Shown here one piece after another: positions 1 to 7,246 of a stretch of 8,530 nucleotides of DNA. Below the pieces are notes generated by a model. The model ran no database searches. It saw only the letters and a program-made list of their open reading frames with translations, and had not been told where the DNA came from. The stretch is from NCBI GenBank assembly GCA_003973375.1, contig QNYL01000052.1, positions 1 to 8,530 of the forward strand, given 5' to 3'. Position numbers and translations under genes: made by a program. The stretch comes from Flavobacteriia bacterium (lineage in GTDB: Bacteria > Bacteroidota > Bacteroidia > Flavobacteriales > Flavobacteriaceae). Each line of letters begins with the position of its first letter. The stretch's first letter is position 1.

Positions 1-1901
1 TCTGAATCCTCAAGGAATTTTTCATTGGAAACAGTCCATGCAAAAGAAGCTGCAGGGAAATATCCTGTTTGATTAGATCCCTGAAATTTAGAAGATCTGT
101 CTGCTCTGAAAGAAGCATTAAACATATATCTATTTTTAATAGTGTAGGTAAATCTTCCCAGATAACTAAAAATATTATCTTTGAATCCGAGAGAGGAGAA
201 AGGAGTAATTACCAGTGAACCCAATTGTGGGTTCTTATCCCTTAAAGCAGCAATTGGAAAATCTCCTACTTCATAAATATTATTATGTGCATCGGTACCA
301 TCATATGTAATACCCACAGTTGCGTTTAATTTTGTATGGTTGTCAAAACGTTTGTTGTAGATCAATAAGTTATCAATGGTATAAGATATTTTTTCCATTT
401 GAGATAATGCCAGATAACCATTTGTAAAAGATCCTTTTGTAGTTTCGGAATCATACCAACGTGAACGCTTTTTGGTTCGATAGTTAGATCCTGTTCTTAA
501 CTGATATGTAAAATCATCATTAATATCATAGGTTAAACGAACGGAAGCATTTAATCTTTTTTCATCTATTTTCTCTTCATATCCGGCAAGGAATTTAAAA
601 GGGTTTGAGAATTCTTCATCATCTTCTATCTCACCGTTTACCAAAGGGTTATAACTAATCAACTGGCGTGTAAAACTTCTGCCACCTCCTGATTTTGATG
701 CTCCCTGAGACATACTACCTCTACCAATATACATTCCTACTTTAGTATCAACCTTAAATCTATCTGTAATATTGTTTGTATAGTTCAATTGTAAAGTAGA
801 ACTTGTTAAGAAAGCATTCGGAACGACCCCTTCAGTATCATCAAAAGTAGCCGACATATAATAATTTGATTTTTCAGTAGCACCACTCATGTTCAAACCA
901 AAGTTTTCAGAAACTGCCATTCTAAAGATCTCATCCTGCCAGTTTACCTTACGTAAAGGCTCGCCTACAGGCTGCCCGGTATCATCCACAGCATAAACAT
1001 CATTTTTATCGATATAATAAATAGGATCATTCCCTTTAATTGCTGCAGCATCATTTCTGTAATGTGCGTAATTTACTGCATCAAGAACAGGAATTGTTCT
1101 GGAAACCTCTGATATAGTACTTGAACCATAAACATTTATAGATGCTTTTCCCATCTTACCTTTTTTGGTTGTAATCAAAATCACACCATTCGCACCACGC
1201 GAACCGTAAATGGCAGTTGAAGCAGCATCCTTTAATACCACCATACTCTCAATGTCTCTCGGATTCAATCCGGTTAATCCATTTTGAGTTTGTTGTATTT
1301 CATTAGCATCACTGGAAGCATTTAAAACATCCTCTCCTGCAGAGTTGATAATTACACCATCAATAACGTAAAGAGGTTCGTTATTCCCTCTCAAACTGTT
1401 AGCACCACGAATACGAATACTAGTTGGTGCTCCGGGAGAACCTGAATTAGAGGTAACCTGTAATCCGGAACTTCTTCCCTGCAAGAGGGCACCAACACTT
1501 TTATACTGTGCTGCCACATTTGCTTCTTCTTTTACTTCCGAAAGAGATCCTGTGATATCTCTTTTAGCTGAAGAACCATATCCTACTACTATTACTTCAT
1601 CAAGTGTATTGTCTTCCGGCTCTAATTTAATAGTGTAATGACTCGCGGGAGTAAGATTCAACACATAGTCTTTGTAGCCTACATAAGAAATAACAAGCGT
1701 TGTTTGCCCGTCATCAACAGTAATGGTAAAATTACCATCAAAATCTGTTGAAACACCTTTTGTGCTTCCTTTAACTACTACACTTGCATCAGGCAAAGGC
1801 CCATCAAGTTCATCATGTACGGTTCCCGTTATTTCTCTGCCCTGGGCAAAAAGAAAAACAGGAAAAATCAATGTCAAATAAAATAATCTGATTTTTTTCA
1901 T
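1..1901 (-). CDS. SusC/RagA-family TonB-dependent outer-membrane receptor, N-terminal part (cut by left window edge)
   Basis: This gene encodes a TonB-dependent outer-membrane transporter of the SusC type, which imports oligosaccharides with a SusD lipoprotein lid. The ATG at 1901-1899 opens an uninterrupted frame of 633 codons running off the left edge; family members are usually about 1000 residues, so the last third of the barrel is missing. Residues 1-20 form a signal peptide ending FLFAQ. Residues about 21-95 are a carboxypeptidase-D-like beta-sandwich (REITGTVHDE..., STDFDGNFTI, ISYVGY). The linker LDEVIVVGYGSSAKRDITGS (100-119) is the family hallmark. The plug follows, with IRIRGANSLRGNNEPLYVID (162-181) and LKDAASTAIYGSRGANGVI (223-241). 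The barrel starts near 255. There is no STN domain between signal peptide and beta-sandwich, so direct signalling to a FecR-type anti-sigma factor is not expected. susD should lie downstream, outside the window. Family identity is very secure; the substrate is inferred only from neighbours. Confidence 0.96.
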   Translation of the reverse strand, partial: MKKIRLFYLTLIFPVFLFAQGREITGTVHDELDGPLPDASVVVKGSTKGVSTDFDGNFTITVDDGQTTLVISYVGYKDYVLNLTPASHYTIKLEPEDNTLDEVIVVGYGSSAKRDITGSLSEVKEEANVAAQYKSVGALLQGRSSGLQVTSNSGSPGAPTSIRIRGANSLRGNNEPLYVIDGVIINSAGEDVLNASSDANEIQQTQNGLTGLNPRDIESMVVLKDAASTAIYGSRGANGVILITTKKGKMGKASINVYGSSTISEVSRTIPVLDAVNYAHYRNDAAAIKGNDPIYYIDKNDVYAVDDTGQPVGEPLRKVNWQDEIFRMAVSENFGLNMSGATEKSNYYMSATFDDTEGVVPNAFLTSSTLQLNYTNNITDRFKVDTKVGMYIGRGSMSQGASKSGGGRSFTRQLISYNPLVNGEIEDDEEFSNPFKFLAGYEEKIDEKRLNASVRLTYDINDDFTYQLRTGSNYRTKKRSRWYDSETTKGSFTNGYLALSQMEKISYTIDNLLIYNKRFDNHTKLNATVGITYDGTDAHNNIYEVGDFPIAALRDKNPQLGSLVITPFSSLGFKDNIFSYLGRFTYTIKNRYMFNASFRADRSSKFQGSNQTGYFPAASFAWTVSNEKFLEDS

Positions 1902-1984
1902 GTCAAAATAATTTTGAGTTTTATTTATTTTGTACAAATCTCTTAACAAATCATCATTATGTAAGGGAGGTATGGACTTTCAAA

Positions 1985-2019
1985 GGGGGGAAATGGGTAA
2001 AATATCTATATTTCCCCCC
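1985..2019. repeat. Inverted repeat with G6/C7 tracts upstream of the susC-like gene
   Basis: GGGGGGAAAT at 1985-1994 is exactly complementary to ATTTCCCCCC at 2010-2019, giving a perfect 10-bp stem around a 15-nt AT-rich loop. The C run extends one base further, to 2020. The repeat lies 84-118 bp upstream of the susC-like start codon. Neither strand has a U-tract after the stem, so it is not a typical intrinsic terminator. It could be a leader hairpin in the susC mRNA, an operator, or part of a cis-antisense RNA region like those reported upstream of susC genes in Bacteroides. The symmetry is plain in the sequence; the function is unknown. Confidence 0.75.
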
Positions 2020-2171
2020 CTGAAATGTTAAAATCTAATCGATTTATTTAACGGAAGTTAAAGAATTAAGAATGATCGCATATTATGACCGTTGCAATAC
2101 TCTTTTGAATTATGAAATAAAGACAATTCTTTGCCCAACTTCTTCCTACTCTAAAGCCTGCCGGTATGCAG

Positions 2172-2232
2172 AAAAAAAGTGCTTCAATCTGCTACCCTTT
2201 AGGACTAGGGTATCACAGATTGAAACACTTTT
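2172..2232 (-). terminator. Rho-independent terminator of the fucosidase-sulfatase operon
   Basis: On the minus strand this reads as a long hairpin followed by a run of seven T. The outer stem pairs 2216-2232 with 2175-2191 over 17 positions, the only imperfection being a G-U wobble in the minus-strand RNA (a C-A mismatch on the plus strand, so the RNA favours minus). An inner 6-bp stem pairs 2207-2212 with 2193-2198. It begins 26 nt past the TAG stop of the sulfatase gene at 2259, the right place to end that operon and insulate the susC-like gene from read-through. Confidence 0.88.
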
Positions 2233-2258
2233 GTATTTTATGGACAAACACTACTAAA

Positions 2259-3728
2259 CTATTTACCTATATAATCAGGATTCTTTCTCGGAGGTTCGTA
2301 ACCTGTTTCTTTTTTCCATTGTTCCAGTCTGGCCTTTAATTTTTCAACCTCTTCCGGATACTGAGCAGCTACTTCTTTGGTTTCATAAGGATCCTTGTTC
2401 AAATTAAAAAGATAATACTTATTCGTTTCCACATCTTCTGTCAGTTTAAACCCATCCATCTGGATCACATTGACCCAGGAAGACCTGAAAGTTTTATTCT
2501 TTTTATTGTATCCCGCATAGTTTGTATATTCCCAAACCAAGGCATCACGATTTGTTTTTGATTTTTTTCCCAATAAGATAGGTGATATATCTTCTCCGTC
2601 AAGCGGAATATCTTTATTCAGTTTTGAATTTGTTAATCCTAAAAACGTAGGATAAATATCTACATGGATGATCGGCTCTGTTGAAACAGAGTTCGGAGCG
2701 ATATGCCCTTTCCACCTAAATATATAAGGTACACGTATTCCTCCTTCAAAGGTCTGCCCTTTTACCCCGCGGTAAGGCTGAGTAAAAATATTGCTCTCCG
2801 TTTTATAATGCCCGTTATCCGAAACAAATGCCACAATGGTTTCATCTTCAATGTTCAGTTCTTTTAATACAGAAAGCAACTGCCCTACATTCTCATCCAG
2901 GCTTTTGATCATGGCCAGCACCTTGATCTCATCCGGGCCAACATCCGGATTGTTCTTAAGTTTTTCCTTAAAATATTTTAAATATTCAGGTTTTGGCTCC
3001 AATGGCTTGTGTACCAGATAATAAGGAACATAGGCAAAAAACGGTTCTTTTTCCTTAACAGATTCTTTTATAAATTTAATTACATTCTCAGTAACCACAT
3101 CCGAGGCATATAAACCCGGTTTATTGATATGCTGCTCCGGAAACGTTTTAAAATTATAATGCCCTACGATCTCAAAACCCTTATCAAATCCCTGAGCGGT
3201 AAATCCCAGTCCATTATGACCCAGATGCCATTTTCCATAGGCTGCCGTATGGTAACCATTGTCTTTTAAAGCTTCTGCAATAATGTATTTATCCAGGCTT
3301 AATCCTGTTCCCTTTCCCTTAACTACATTGTTTTCAGGAGGCATATATCTCATGTGGGGAATGGTATTCTTTTGTTGTCTGAAGCGGTCTGCAACACGAT
3401 AGATCTTATGTCTTGGCACATACTGTCCGGTCATGATTGATGCCCTGGAAGGGGCGCAGGTAGGATCATTGGAATAGCCATTGGTAAAATGCATTCCTTC
3501 GTGGAATAACCGGTCAATATTTGGCGATTCCACCAGTTTATTCCCGTAGCAGTTCAAAGCGTTTATCCCCAGGTCATCTGCAAGAATAAAGAGTACATTG
3601 GGTTTTTTCTTTTTCGGTTTATCTATTTTATCTGAGACCACGGTATTGTCTCCTTTATTCGTTCTTTTAACCATGGTCCAGCCCGCAAAAAGAGCGATCA
3701 CTAAAACAATAAGTACTATTTTTTTCAT
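2259..3728 (-). CDS. Type I (S1 family) sulfatase, membrane-anchored or exported
   Basis: This 489-residue alkaline-phosphatase-fold sulfatase hydrolyses sulfate esters, probably on a glycan. Residues 4-16 are strongly hydrophobic after an MKK start, followed by a charged, lysine-rich linker (about 21-43); no lipobox is present, so it is either periplasmic or held by an uncleaved N-terminal anchor. Family hallmarks appear in order: metal-binding Asp51-Asp52 in LFILADDLG, the formylglycine signature CAPSRASIMTG with Cys91 as the residue to be oxidised, KWH at 166-168, His240 in VHKPLEP, metal-binding Asp304-Asn305 in VSDNGHY, and Lys323 in RGVKGQTFEGG. The Cys-type signature needs a maturating enzyme (anSME or FGE) encoded elsewhere. 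The gene starts 2 nt after the fucosidase stop, so the two are surely co-transcribed and probably translationally coupled. The S1 subfamily and exact sulfate position cannot be assigned by eye. Confidence 0.95.
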   Translation of the reverse strand: MKKIVLIVLVIALFAGWTMVKRTNKGDNTVVSDKIDKPKKKKPNVLFILADDLGINALNCYGNKLVESPNIDRLFHEGMHFTNGYSNDPTCAPSRASIMTGQYVPRHKIYRVADRFRQQKNTIPHMRYMPPENNVVKGKGTGLSLDKYIIAEALKDNGYHTAAYGKWHLGHNGLGFTAQGFDKGFEIVGHYNFKTFPEQHINKPGLYASDVVTENVIKFIKESVKEKEPFFAYVPYYLVHKPLEPKPEYLKYFKEKLKNNPDVGPDEIKVLAMIKSLDENVGQLLSVLKELNIEDETIVAFVSDNGHYKTESNIFTQPYRGVKGQTFEGGIRVPYIFRWKGHIAPNSVSTEPIIHVDIYPTFLGLTNSKLNKDIPLDGEDISPILLGKKSKTNRDALVWEYTNYAGYNKKNKTFRSSWVNVIQMDGFKLTEDVETNKYYLFNLNKDPYETKEVAAQYPEEVEKLKARLEQWKKETGYEPPRKNPDYIGK

Positions 3729-3730
3729 TT

Positions 3731-5563
3731 TTAATAAATATTAAATGAGCTCAATTTTATATTCGAAACTCCGTGACTTGCCTTTAAGACCTTTAATCTT
3801 ATCGATTTTACAGGAGCTCCGGATAATTTGATACGCAAGGCATTACCTATGTAATCTCCTTCATATACTTTTTTCCATTTACCGTCTTTGCATTTAACTT
3901 CCAATATAAAATCCTGTATCGTATAAGCACGGATCTGTTCGCTCAGGTAAACCGTTTTAACCGGCGTAGGCTTTTTCAGGTTGATCTGAAGATACGGTGA
4001 GGCATCCTCTTTTCCGGGAGACCACCATCCTTTTACATGAATTCCTTCACTGAATACATTTCTTTTATCGTGAAAGATTCCTTCTGCAGAATGTTTTTCA
4101 GAATCTTCTGAAGAAGCAGATACGGTAAAGTGATCATAGCTGATATTATTCTGATCCCAGGTACTGATCCTTGGCAAACCTTCCAAAGAAGACTGCAGGT
4201 TAAGTACAACAATGTTATCTACATTTTTCTGATAGGCAACAGGATCAAATGTAAATTTTATTCCTTTTTTGGTTACTTTATAATTCTTAAACCCATCGGT
4301 TAGTCCCCTTGCTGAATTAATCTTTACAGGAAGTAAAGGCAGGGTGATTTCCGGTTTTGCATCATTGGCAAAACGTTTCAAAAAATGGAGATAGAGTTTG
4401 TTTCCCTTCTGGGTTGCCGTACCCCAGTCTCCGGAAATATAGATCCCTCTTCGGGTACCATAGATAGATTCTCCGTACTTTTTTAGCCATTTTCCTAATT
4501 TTTCGGCCTGAGCAGCTTCTTCGGCTACAAATTCTCCTTTTCCGTCAGGACCAAAATTAAGCAACAGATTTCCACCATTTCCTACGGATTGCACCAGCAA
4601 ACTGATCATATTCTTATACGATTTTATAGGAGCATTCTTATTATACAGCCATTTATCCGTTACCGTGATACAACTTTCCCAATATCTGTTGTGATCTATC
4701 GGGCCTACCCCCTGCTCCGGCGTATCGTAATCACCGCGAATACTCATATCCGGAAGGCCAAAACCATATCGGGGATTGATCAAAATTCCGGGCTGAAGTT
4801 TTTTGATCATAGGAATTAACTTCTTGATATCCCAGTTCCAGTATTTACTTCCAAGTCCGTCAAAGAAGATCCCGTCTATTTTTCCGTAGTGGGTCATTAA
4901 ATGGCGAATCTGCTCAAACATATAGGGAACATATTTTTCATAATGTCTTCCTTCTCTTAAGCAATCCGGATTTGTCCAGTCGGGCTGAGAGTAATACCAA
5001 AAGATCTTGATTCCGTATTTATGTGCTGCATCGGCCAGTTCTTTGGCTATATCCCTTTTAAAGGGGGTATGCATGATATCGTAGTCGGTATTGGGCGCAT
5101 CGAACATACAAAAACCATCGTGGTGCTTGGTGGTAAAAGTAAAATATTTGGCTCCCCAGCTTTTCATCTGTTTTACCCATTTCTCTGCATCAAAGTTTAC
5201 AGGATTGAACTTTTTATAGGCATTGTCGTAGATCTTTGGATCCACACCTCCGGTAGCCGGTTTTCCTGCTGCCGGACGTTCACCGTATCTGCCCCAGCTC
5301 AGGGTATTGGTAACCAGCAAAGCCGGCCCCCAGTGGATAAAAACACCAAATTTTGCATCTTTAAACCATTTTATCTCTTCATCAGTAGCCAAAAATGACC
5401 TTTGATCTTCCACTGTTAACAGCTGTGAATCACTTTGTGGCGGAAGCTGCCATTTCTTTGCCGTGGATGAACCTTCATTCTGAATCTTTTTTCCTTTATG
5501 TTTCTGGGCAAAGGAAAAAGAAGTGAATATTAAAAAAGCAAAAAGTAAGTATTTAAATTTCAT
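3731..5563 (-). CDS. GH29 alpha-L-fucosidase with C-terminal F5/8C (CBM32)-like domain
   Basis: This 610-residue enzyme removes terminal alpha-linked L-fucose by a retaining mechanism. Residues 1-20 are a signal peptide ending FSFAQ with no lipobox, indicating export to the periplasm or beyond. The GH29 barrel spans about 55-375: WFKDAKFGVFIHWG (66-79), TTKHHDGF (144-151) of the fucose pocket, IFFDG (232-236) with Asp235 the likely nucleophile, GDYDTPEQ (277-284) with Glu283 a candidate acid/base, NGGNLLLNFGPDG (329-341), and ESIYGTRRG (365-373). Residues about 375-460 resemble the usual beta-sandwich. Residues about 476-610 look like a discoidin/CBM32-type domain (SPYLQINL, VKTVYLSE, SIRLKVL), weakly called. 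A TPE-type acid/base region recalls the GH29-B (alpha-1,3/1,4) group, but subfamily is not secure. It is first in its operon, with an S1 sulfatase 2 nt downstream, so the substrate is probably a sulfated fucosylated glycan. Confidence 0.95.
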   Translation of the reverse strand: MKFKYLLFAFLIFTSFSFAQKHKGKKIQNEGSSTAKKWQLPPQSDSQLLTVEDQRSFLATDEEIKWFKDAKFGVFIHWGPALLVTNTLSWGRYGERPAAGKPATGGVDPKIYDNAYKKFNPVNFDAEKWVKQMKSWGAKYFTFTTKHHDGFCMFDAPNTDYDIMHTPFKRDIAKELADAAHKYGIKIFWYYSQPDWTNPDCLREGRHYEKYVPYMFEQIRHLMTHYGKIDGIFFDGLGSKYWNWDIKKLIPMIKKLQPGILINPRYGFGLPDMSIRGDYDTPEQGVGPIDHNRYWESCITVTDKWLYNKNAPIKSYKNMISLLVQSVGNGGNLLLNFGPDGKGEFVAEEAAQAEKLGKWLKKYGESIYGTRRGIYISGDWGTATQKGNKLYLHFLKRFANDAKPEITLPLLPVKINSARGLTDGFKNYKVTKKGIKFTFDPVAYQKNVDNIVVLNLQSSLEGLPRISTWDQNNISYDHFTVSASSEDSEKHSAEGIFHDKRNVFSEGIHVKGWWSPGKEDASPYLQINLKKPTPVKTVYLSEQIRAYTIQDFILEVKCKDGKWKKVYEGDYIGNALRIKLSGAPVKSIRLKVLKASHGVSNIKLSSFNIY

Positions 5564-5598
5564 AAGTCATTTATTTTAAAAACCGGGATATAATACTA

Positions 5599-5629
5599 CA
5601 AAATTCACAATTTAATACAACAAAATCAA
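5599..5629 (-). promoter_or_regulatory. Candidate Bacteroidetes-type promoter for the fucosidase-sulfatase operon
   Basis: On the minus strand TTG at 5629-5627 is followed after 20 nt by GAATTTTG at 5606-5599, which matches the Bacteroidetes -7 element TAnnTTTG at five of six fixed positions. Transcription would start near 5590-5595, leaving a leader of roughly 30 nt before the ATG at 5563. The pattern is short and AT-rich, so a chance match is possible. Confidence 0.4.
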
Positions 5630-5747
5630 GGCTATATGATGTAATCATAAGGTGATATGGGTAACAACGAAACATTTTTGAATTTTTTTTGAAAAAAACA
5701 CAACATTTGGATATTTCCCGAAAAATTTTGTTCAACCCTTCTTAATG

Positions 5748-5763
5748 TGATTAATTTAAATCA
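5748..5763. promoter_or_regulatory. Imperfect palindrome TGATT-N6-AATCA, possible operator
   Basis: The 16-mer has perfect 5-bp outer arms with a mostly unpaired AT centre and sits immediately upstream of the candidate -33 element of the plus-strand promoter. It is preceded by TG, so the left side reads TGTGATT, half-like a CRP/FNR-family site. The position, centred about 46 bp before the predicted start, would suit an activator. The arms are short and AT-rich, so chance symmetry is possible. Confidence 0.35.
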
Positions 5764-5795
5764 TTTGCCCCTAAATTATGTACATATTACCTTTT
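5764..5795 (+). promoter_or_regulatory. Candidate Bacteroidetes-type promoter for the plus-strand sulfatase operon
   Basis: TTTG at 5764-5767 is followed after 20 nt by TACCTTTT at 5788-5795, which matches TAnnTTTG at five of six fixed positions. Transcription would start near 5802, about 40 nt before the ATG at 5842. The -7 element lies within the first copy of the 14-bp direct repeat, and the palindrome at 5748-5763 abuts the -33 element, so both could be control sites. Confidence 0.45.
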
Positions 5796-5819
5796 AATAT
5801 CTCTCACCTTTTAATATCT
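5789..5819. repeat. Exact 14-bp direct repeat with 17-bp period
   Basis: ACCTTTTAATATCT occurs at 5789-5802 and again at 5806-5819, separated by CTC, with no mismatch. The first copy contains the candidate -7 element and the second falls just downstream of the predicted start site. It may be a tandem duplication or a pair of regulator half-sites in direct orientation. Confidence 0.8.
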
Positions 5820-5841
5820 TGCTAATCAAATCTAAAATAAG

Positions 5842-7242
5842 ATGAACAGACTTTTTTTATTATTTTTCGGACTCCTTTCATTAACTATTTCCTGTCAGAC
5901 TGAGAAACCCAATATTTTATTTATCTTGGTGGATGACCTGGGATATCACGATATTAGTGTTAACGGCTCCAAGATCTATCAAACCCCTCATATTGATCAG
6001 CTTTCGAAAGAATCGGTGGTTTTTCATAATGCCTATGCCAATTTTCCAAGGTGTGTACCTTCGCGATATGCCACATGGACTGCCAGTTATCCGGTAAACA
6101 AAGGGAAAGTTCCCGATGACGGTTTCGTGATGAAAAATGTTCCTGATTCAAAAAATATCATAAAACAGATCACTCAGTCGGGATATCAGACTGCCTTTTT
6201 TGGAAAATGGCACCTCGGCGGAAAAGATTCAGGTACAGGACCTGTGGGCTATGGATTTAATACCTCGGTAGCTGCCGGTCATGCCGGATCCCCTATATCC
6301 TATATTTATCCTTACAATACACCAAAAAACAGACCGCCCGGATATAAATCAAAGAAAGTGCCGATTGATGACCTTGAAGGTATTGCCAAAAAAGGAGAAT
6401 ATCTTACCGATGTACTTACTGATCAGGTAATTAAATATATTAAAAACCGTGATAAAAAGAAGCCTTTTATGGCTGTTCTGGCCTTTTATGCCGTACATCA
6501 GCCTCTGGAAGGAAAAAAAGAACTTACCGAAAAGAATAAAAAAGAAATAGCGGCATTTGATTTTGGTGATCAGCCTGAATATATCAAAGAAGGTACCGGA
6601 AAGACTAAAATGAGACAAGACAATCCCGTTTATGCAGGTATGGTAGAAAATATGGATATGAATATTGGTAAACTGCTCAATCTGTTAAAAGAACAGGGAA
6701 TCGAGGACAATACAATCATCATTTTTTCATCAGATCACGGCGGTTTGTCAAATGACGGAACCCGAAAAAGAAATCTGGCTACTTCTAACTTTCCGCTTAG
6801 AGCAGGAAAAGGCTGGCTGTATGACGGAGGAATCAAAGTCCCTCTGTTTGTTAAGTGGAACGGACATTTTAAACCGGCCGACGACCAAAAATCTATTGTC
6901 TTACTGATGGATGTACTGCCTACCCTGCTTGATATTACCAATCATAAAAAGGTGGATGTTAATGGTAAAAGTATAGTTCCTCTGTTAAAGCAACAGGAAA
7001 ACTGGAAAGACCGTACTGTTTTTTGGCATTCGCCGAATGCAAGGCCTTACGCTACAGGAGATACCAAATCCTCTGCCATCCGAAAAGGAAAATACAAACT
7101 GATCAACTGGTATGAAGAAGGAAGATCTGAACTTTATAATATTGATAAAGACCCCGGAGAACAACACGACCTTTCAGCTTCCATGCCCGAAAAGACCAAA
7201 GAACTCTTAACCGAACTCAATGAATGGAAATCTAAAAACTAA
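5842..7242 (+). CDS. Lipoprotein type I (S1 family) sulfatase with variant signature motif
   Basis: This 466-residue exported sulfatase begins with a short lipoprotein signal peptide, LLSLTISC, so Cys18 is the likely lipidated residue and mature sulfatase sequence starts almost at once (NILFILVDDLG). Family landmarks: metal-binding Asp31-Asp32, signature Cys71-Val-Pro-Ser-Arg75, KWH at 122-124, His219 in AVHQPLE, metal-binding Asp298-His299 in SSDHGG, and Lys323 in RAGKGWLYDGG. The signature is unusual after the CxPSR core: it reads YATWTA where most S1 sulfatases have a Leu or Met and then Thr-Gly, so Gly is replaced by Ala81 and the hydrophobic position by Trp79. The formylglycine core is intact, so activity is expected. 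The chosen ATG follows an A-rich stretch and gives a complete signal peptide. The next sulfatase starts 4 nt after the stop, forming an operon. The S1 subfamily and preferred sulfate position are not assigned. Confidence 0.95.
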   Translation: MNRLFLLFFGLLSLTISCQTEKPNILFILVDDLGYHDISVNGSKIYQTPHIDQLSKESVVFHNAYANFPRCVPSRYATWTASYPVNKGKVPDDGFVMKNVPDSKNIIKQITQSGYQTAFFGKWHLGGKDSGTGPVGYGFNTSVAAGHAGSPISYIYPYNTPKNRPPGYKSKKVPIDDLEGIAKKGEYLTDVLTDQVIKYIKNRDKKKPFMAVLAFYAVHQPLEGKKELTEKNKKEIAAFDFGDQPEYIKEGTGKTKMRQDNPVYAGMVENMDMNIGKLLNLLKEQGIEDNTIIIFSSDHGGLSNDGTRKRNLATSNFPLRAGKGWLYDGGIKVPLFVKWNGHFKPADDQKSIVLLMDVLPTLLDITNHKKVDVNGKSIVPLLKQQENWKDRTVFWHSPNARPYATGDTKSSAIRKGKYKLINWYEEGRSELYNIDKDPGEQHDLSASMPEKTKELLTELNEWKSKN

Positions 7243-7246
7243 AATT

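Larger units (their letters stand above)
1902..2258. other. Gene-free interval between the susC-like gene and the fucosidase-sulfatase operon
   Basis: About 357 bases carry no convincing gene. The right part (2172-2232) holds the terminator of the minus-strand operon. The left part should contain the promoter and leader of the susC-like gene and includes the inverted repeat at 1985-2019. I searched the minus strand for the Bacteroidetes promoter pattern (TTG, about 20 nt, TAnnTTTG) and found no good match; the nearest -7-like octamer, GAGATTTG, has only a poor upstream TTA. A 61-codon open frame at 2072-2257 on the plus strand reads straight through the terminator hairpin and looks like chance. 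Confidence 0.7.
5564..5841. promoter_or_regulatory. Divergent regulatory region between the two operons
   Basis: This 278-bp AT-rich stretch separates the minus-strand fucosidase start from the plus-strand sulfatase start and must drive both operons unless transcription enters from elsewhere. It holds a candidate promoter on each strand, an imperfect palindrome at 5748-5763, a 14-bp direct repeat at 5789-5819, and long T and A tracts around 5682-5698 likely to bend or loosen the DNA. No open frame or RNA gene is evident. Shared control of both operons is inferred from the geometry. Confidence 0.8.

Noticed and set aside
1..1901. Possible frameshift or truncation of the susC-like gene
   Set aside because: Reading the minus strand codon by codon from 1901 to the edge shows no stop or break in conserved motifs; the gene is incomplete only because the window ends.
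1985..2020. Reading the G6/C7 inverted repeat as a transcription terminator
   Set aside because: Neither strand has a T-run after the stem, and no gene ends nearby that would need it; the real terminator lies at 2172-2232.
2072..2257. 61-codon plus-strand open frame in the gap before the sulfatase stop
   Set aside because: It runs through both arms of the terminator hairpin, has no recognisable domain and no promoter or ribosome site in front; it is probably chance.
5021..5398. 125-codon plus-strand frame antisense to the fucosidase
   Set aside because: It lies opposite the conserved GH29 core, shows no known domain and has the composition expected of an antisense shadow.
5827..5834. Perfect TAnnTTTG (TAGATTTG) on the minus strand just before the plus-strand sulfatase start
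   Set aside because: It would need a -33 element inside the sulfatase coding region, where no TTG occurs at the right distance, and would give a leader of more than 250 nt for the fucosidase; the candidate at 5599-5629 fits better.
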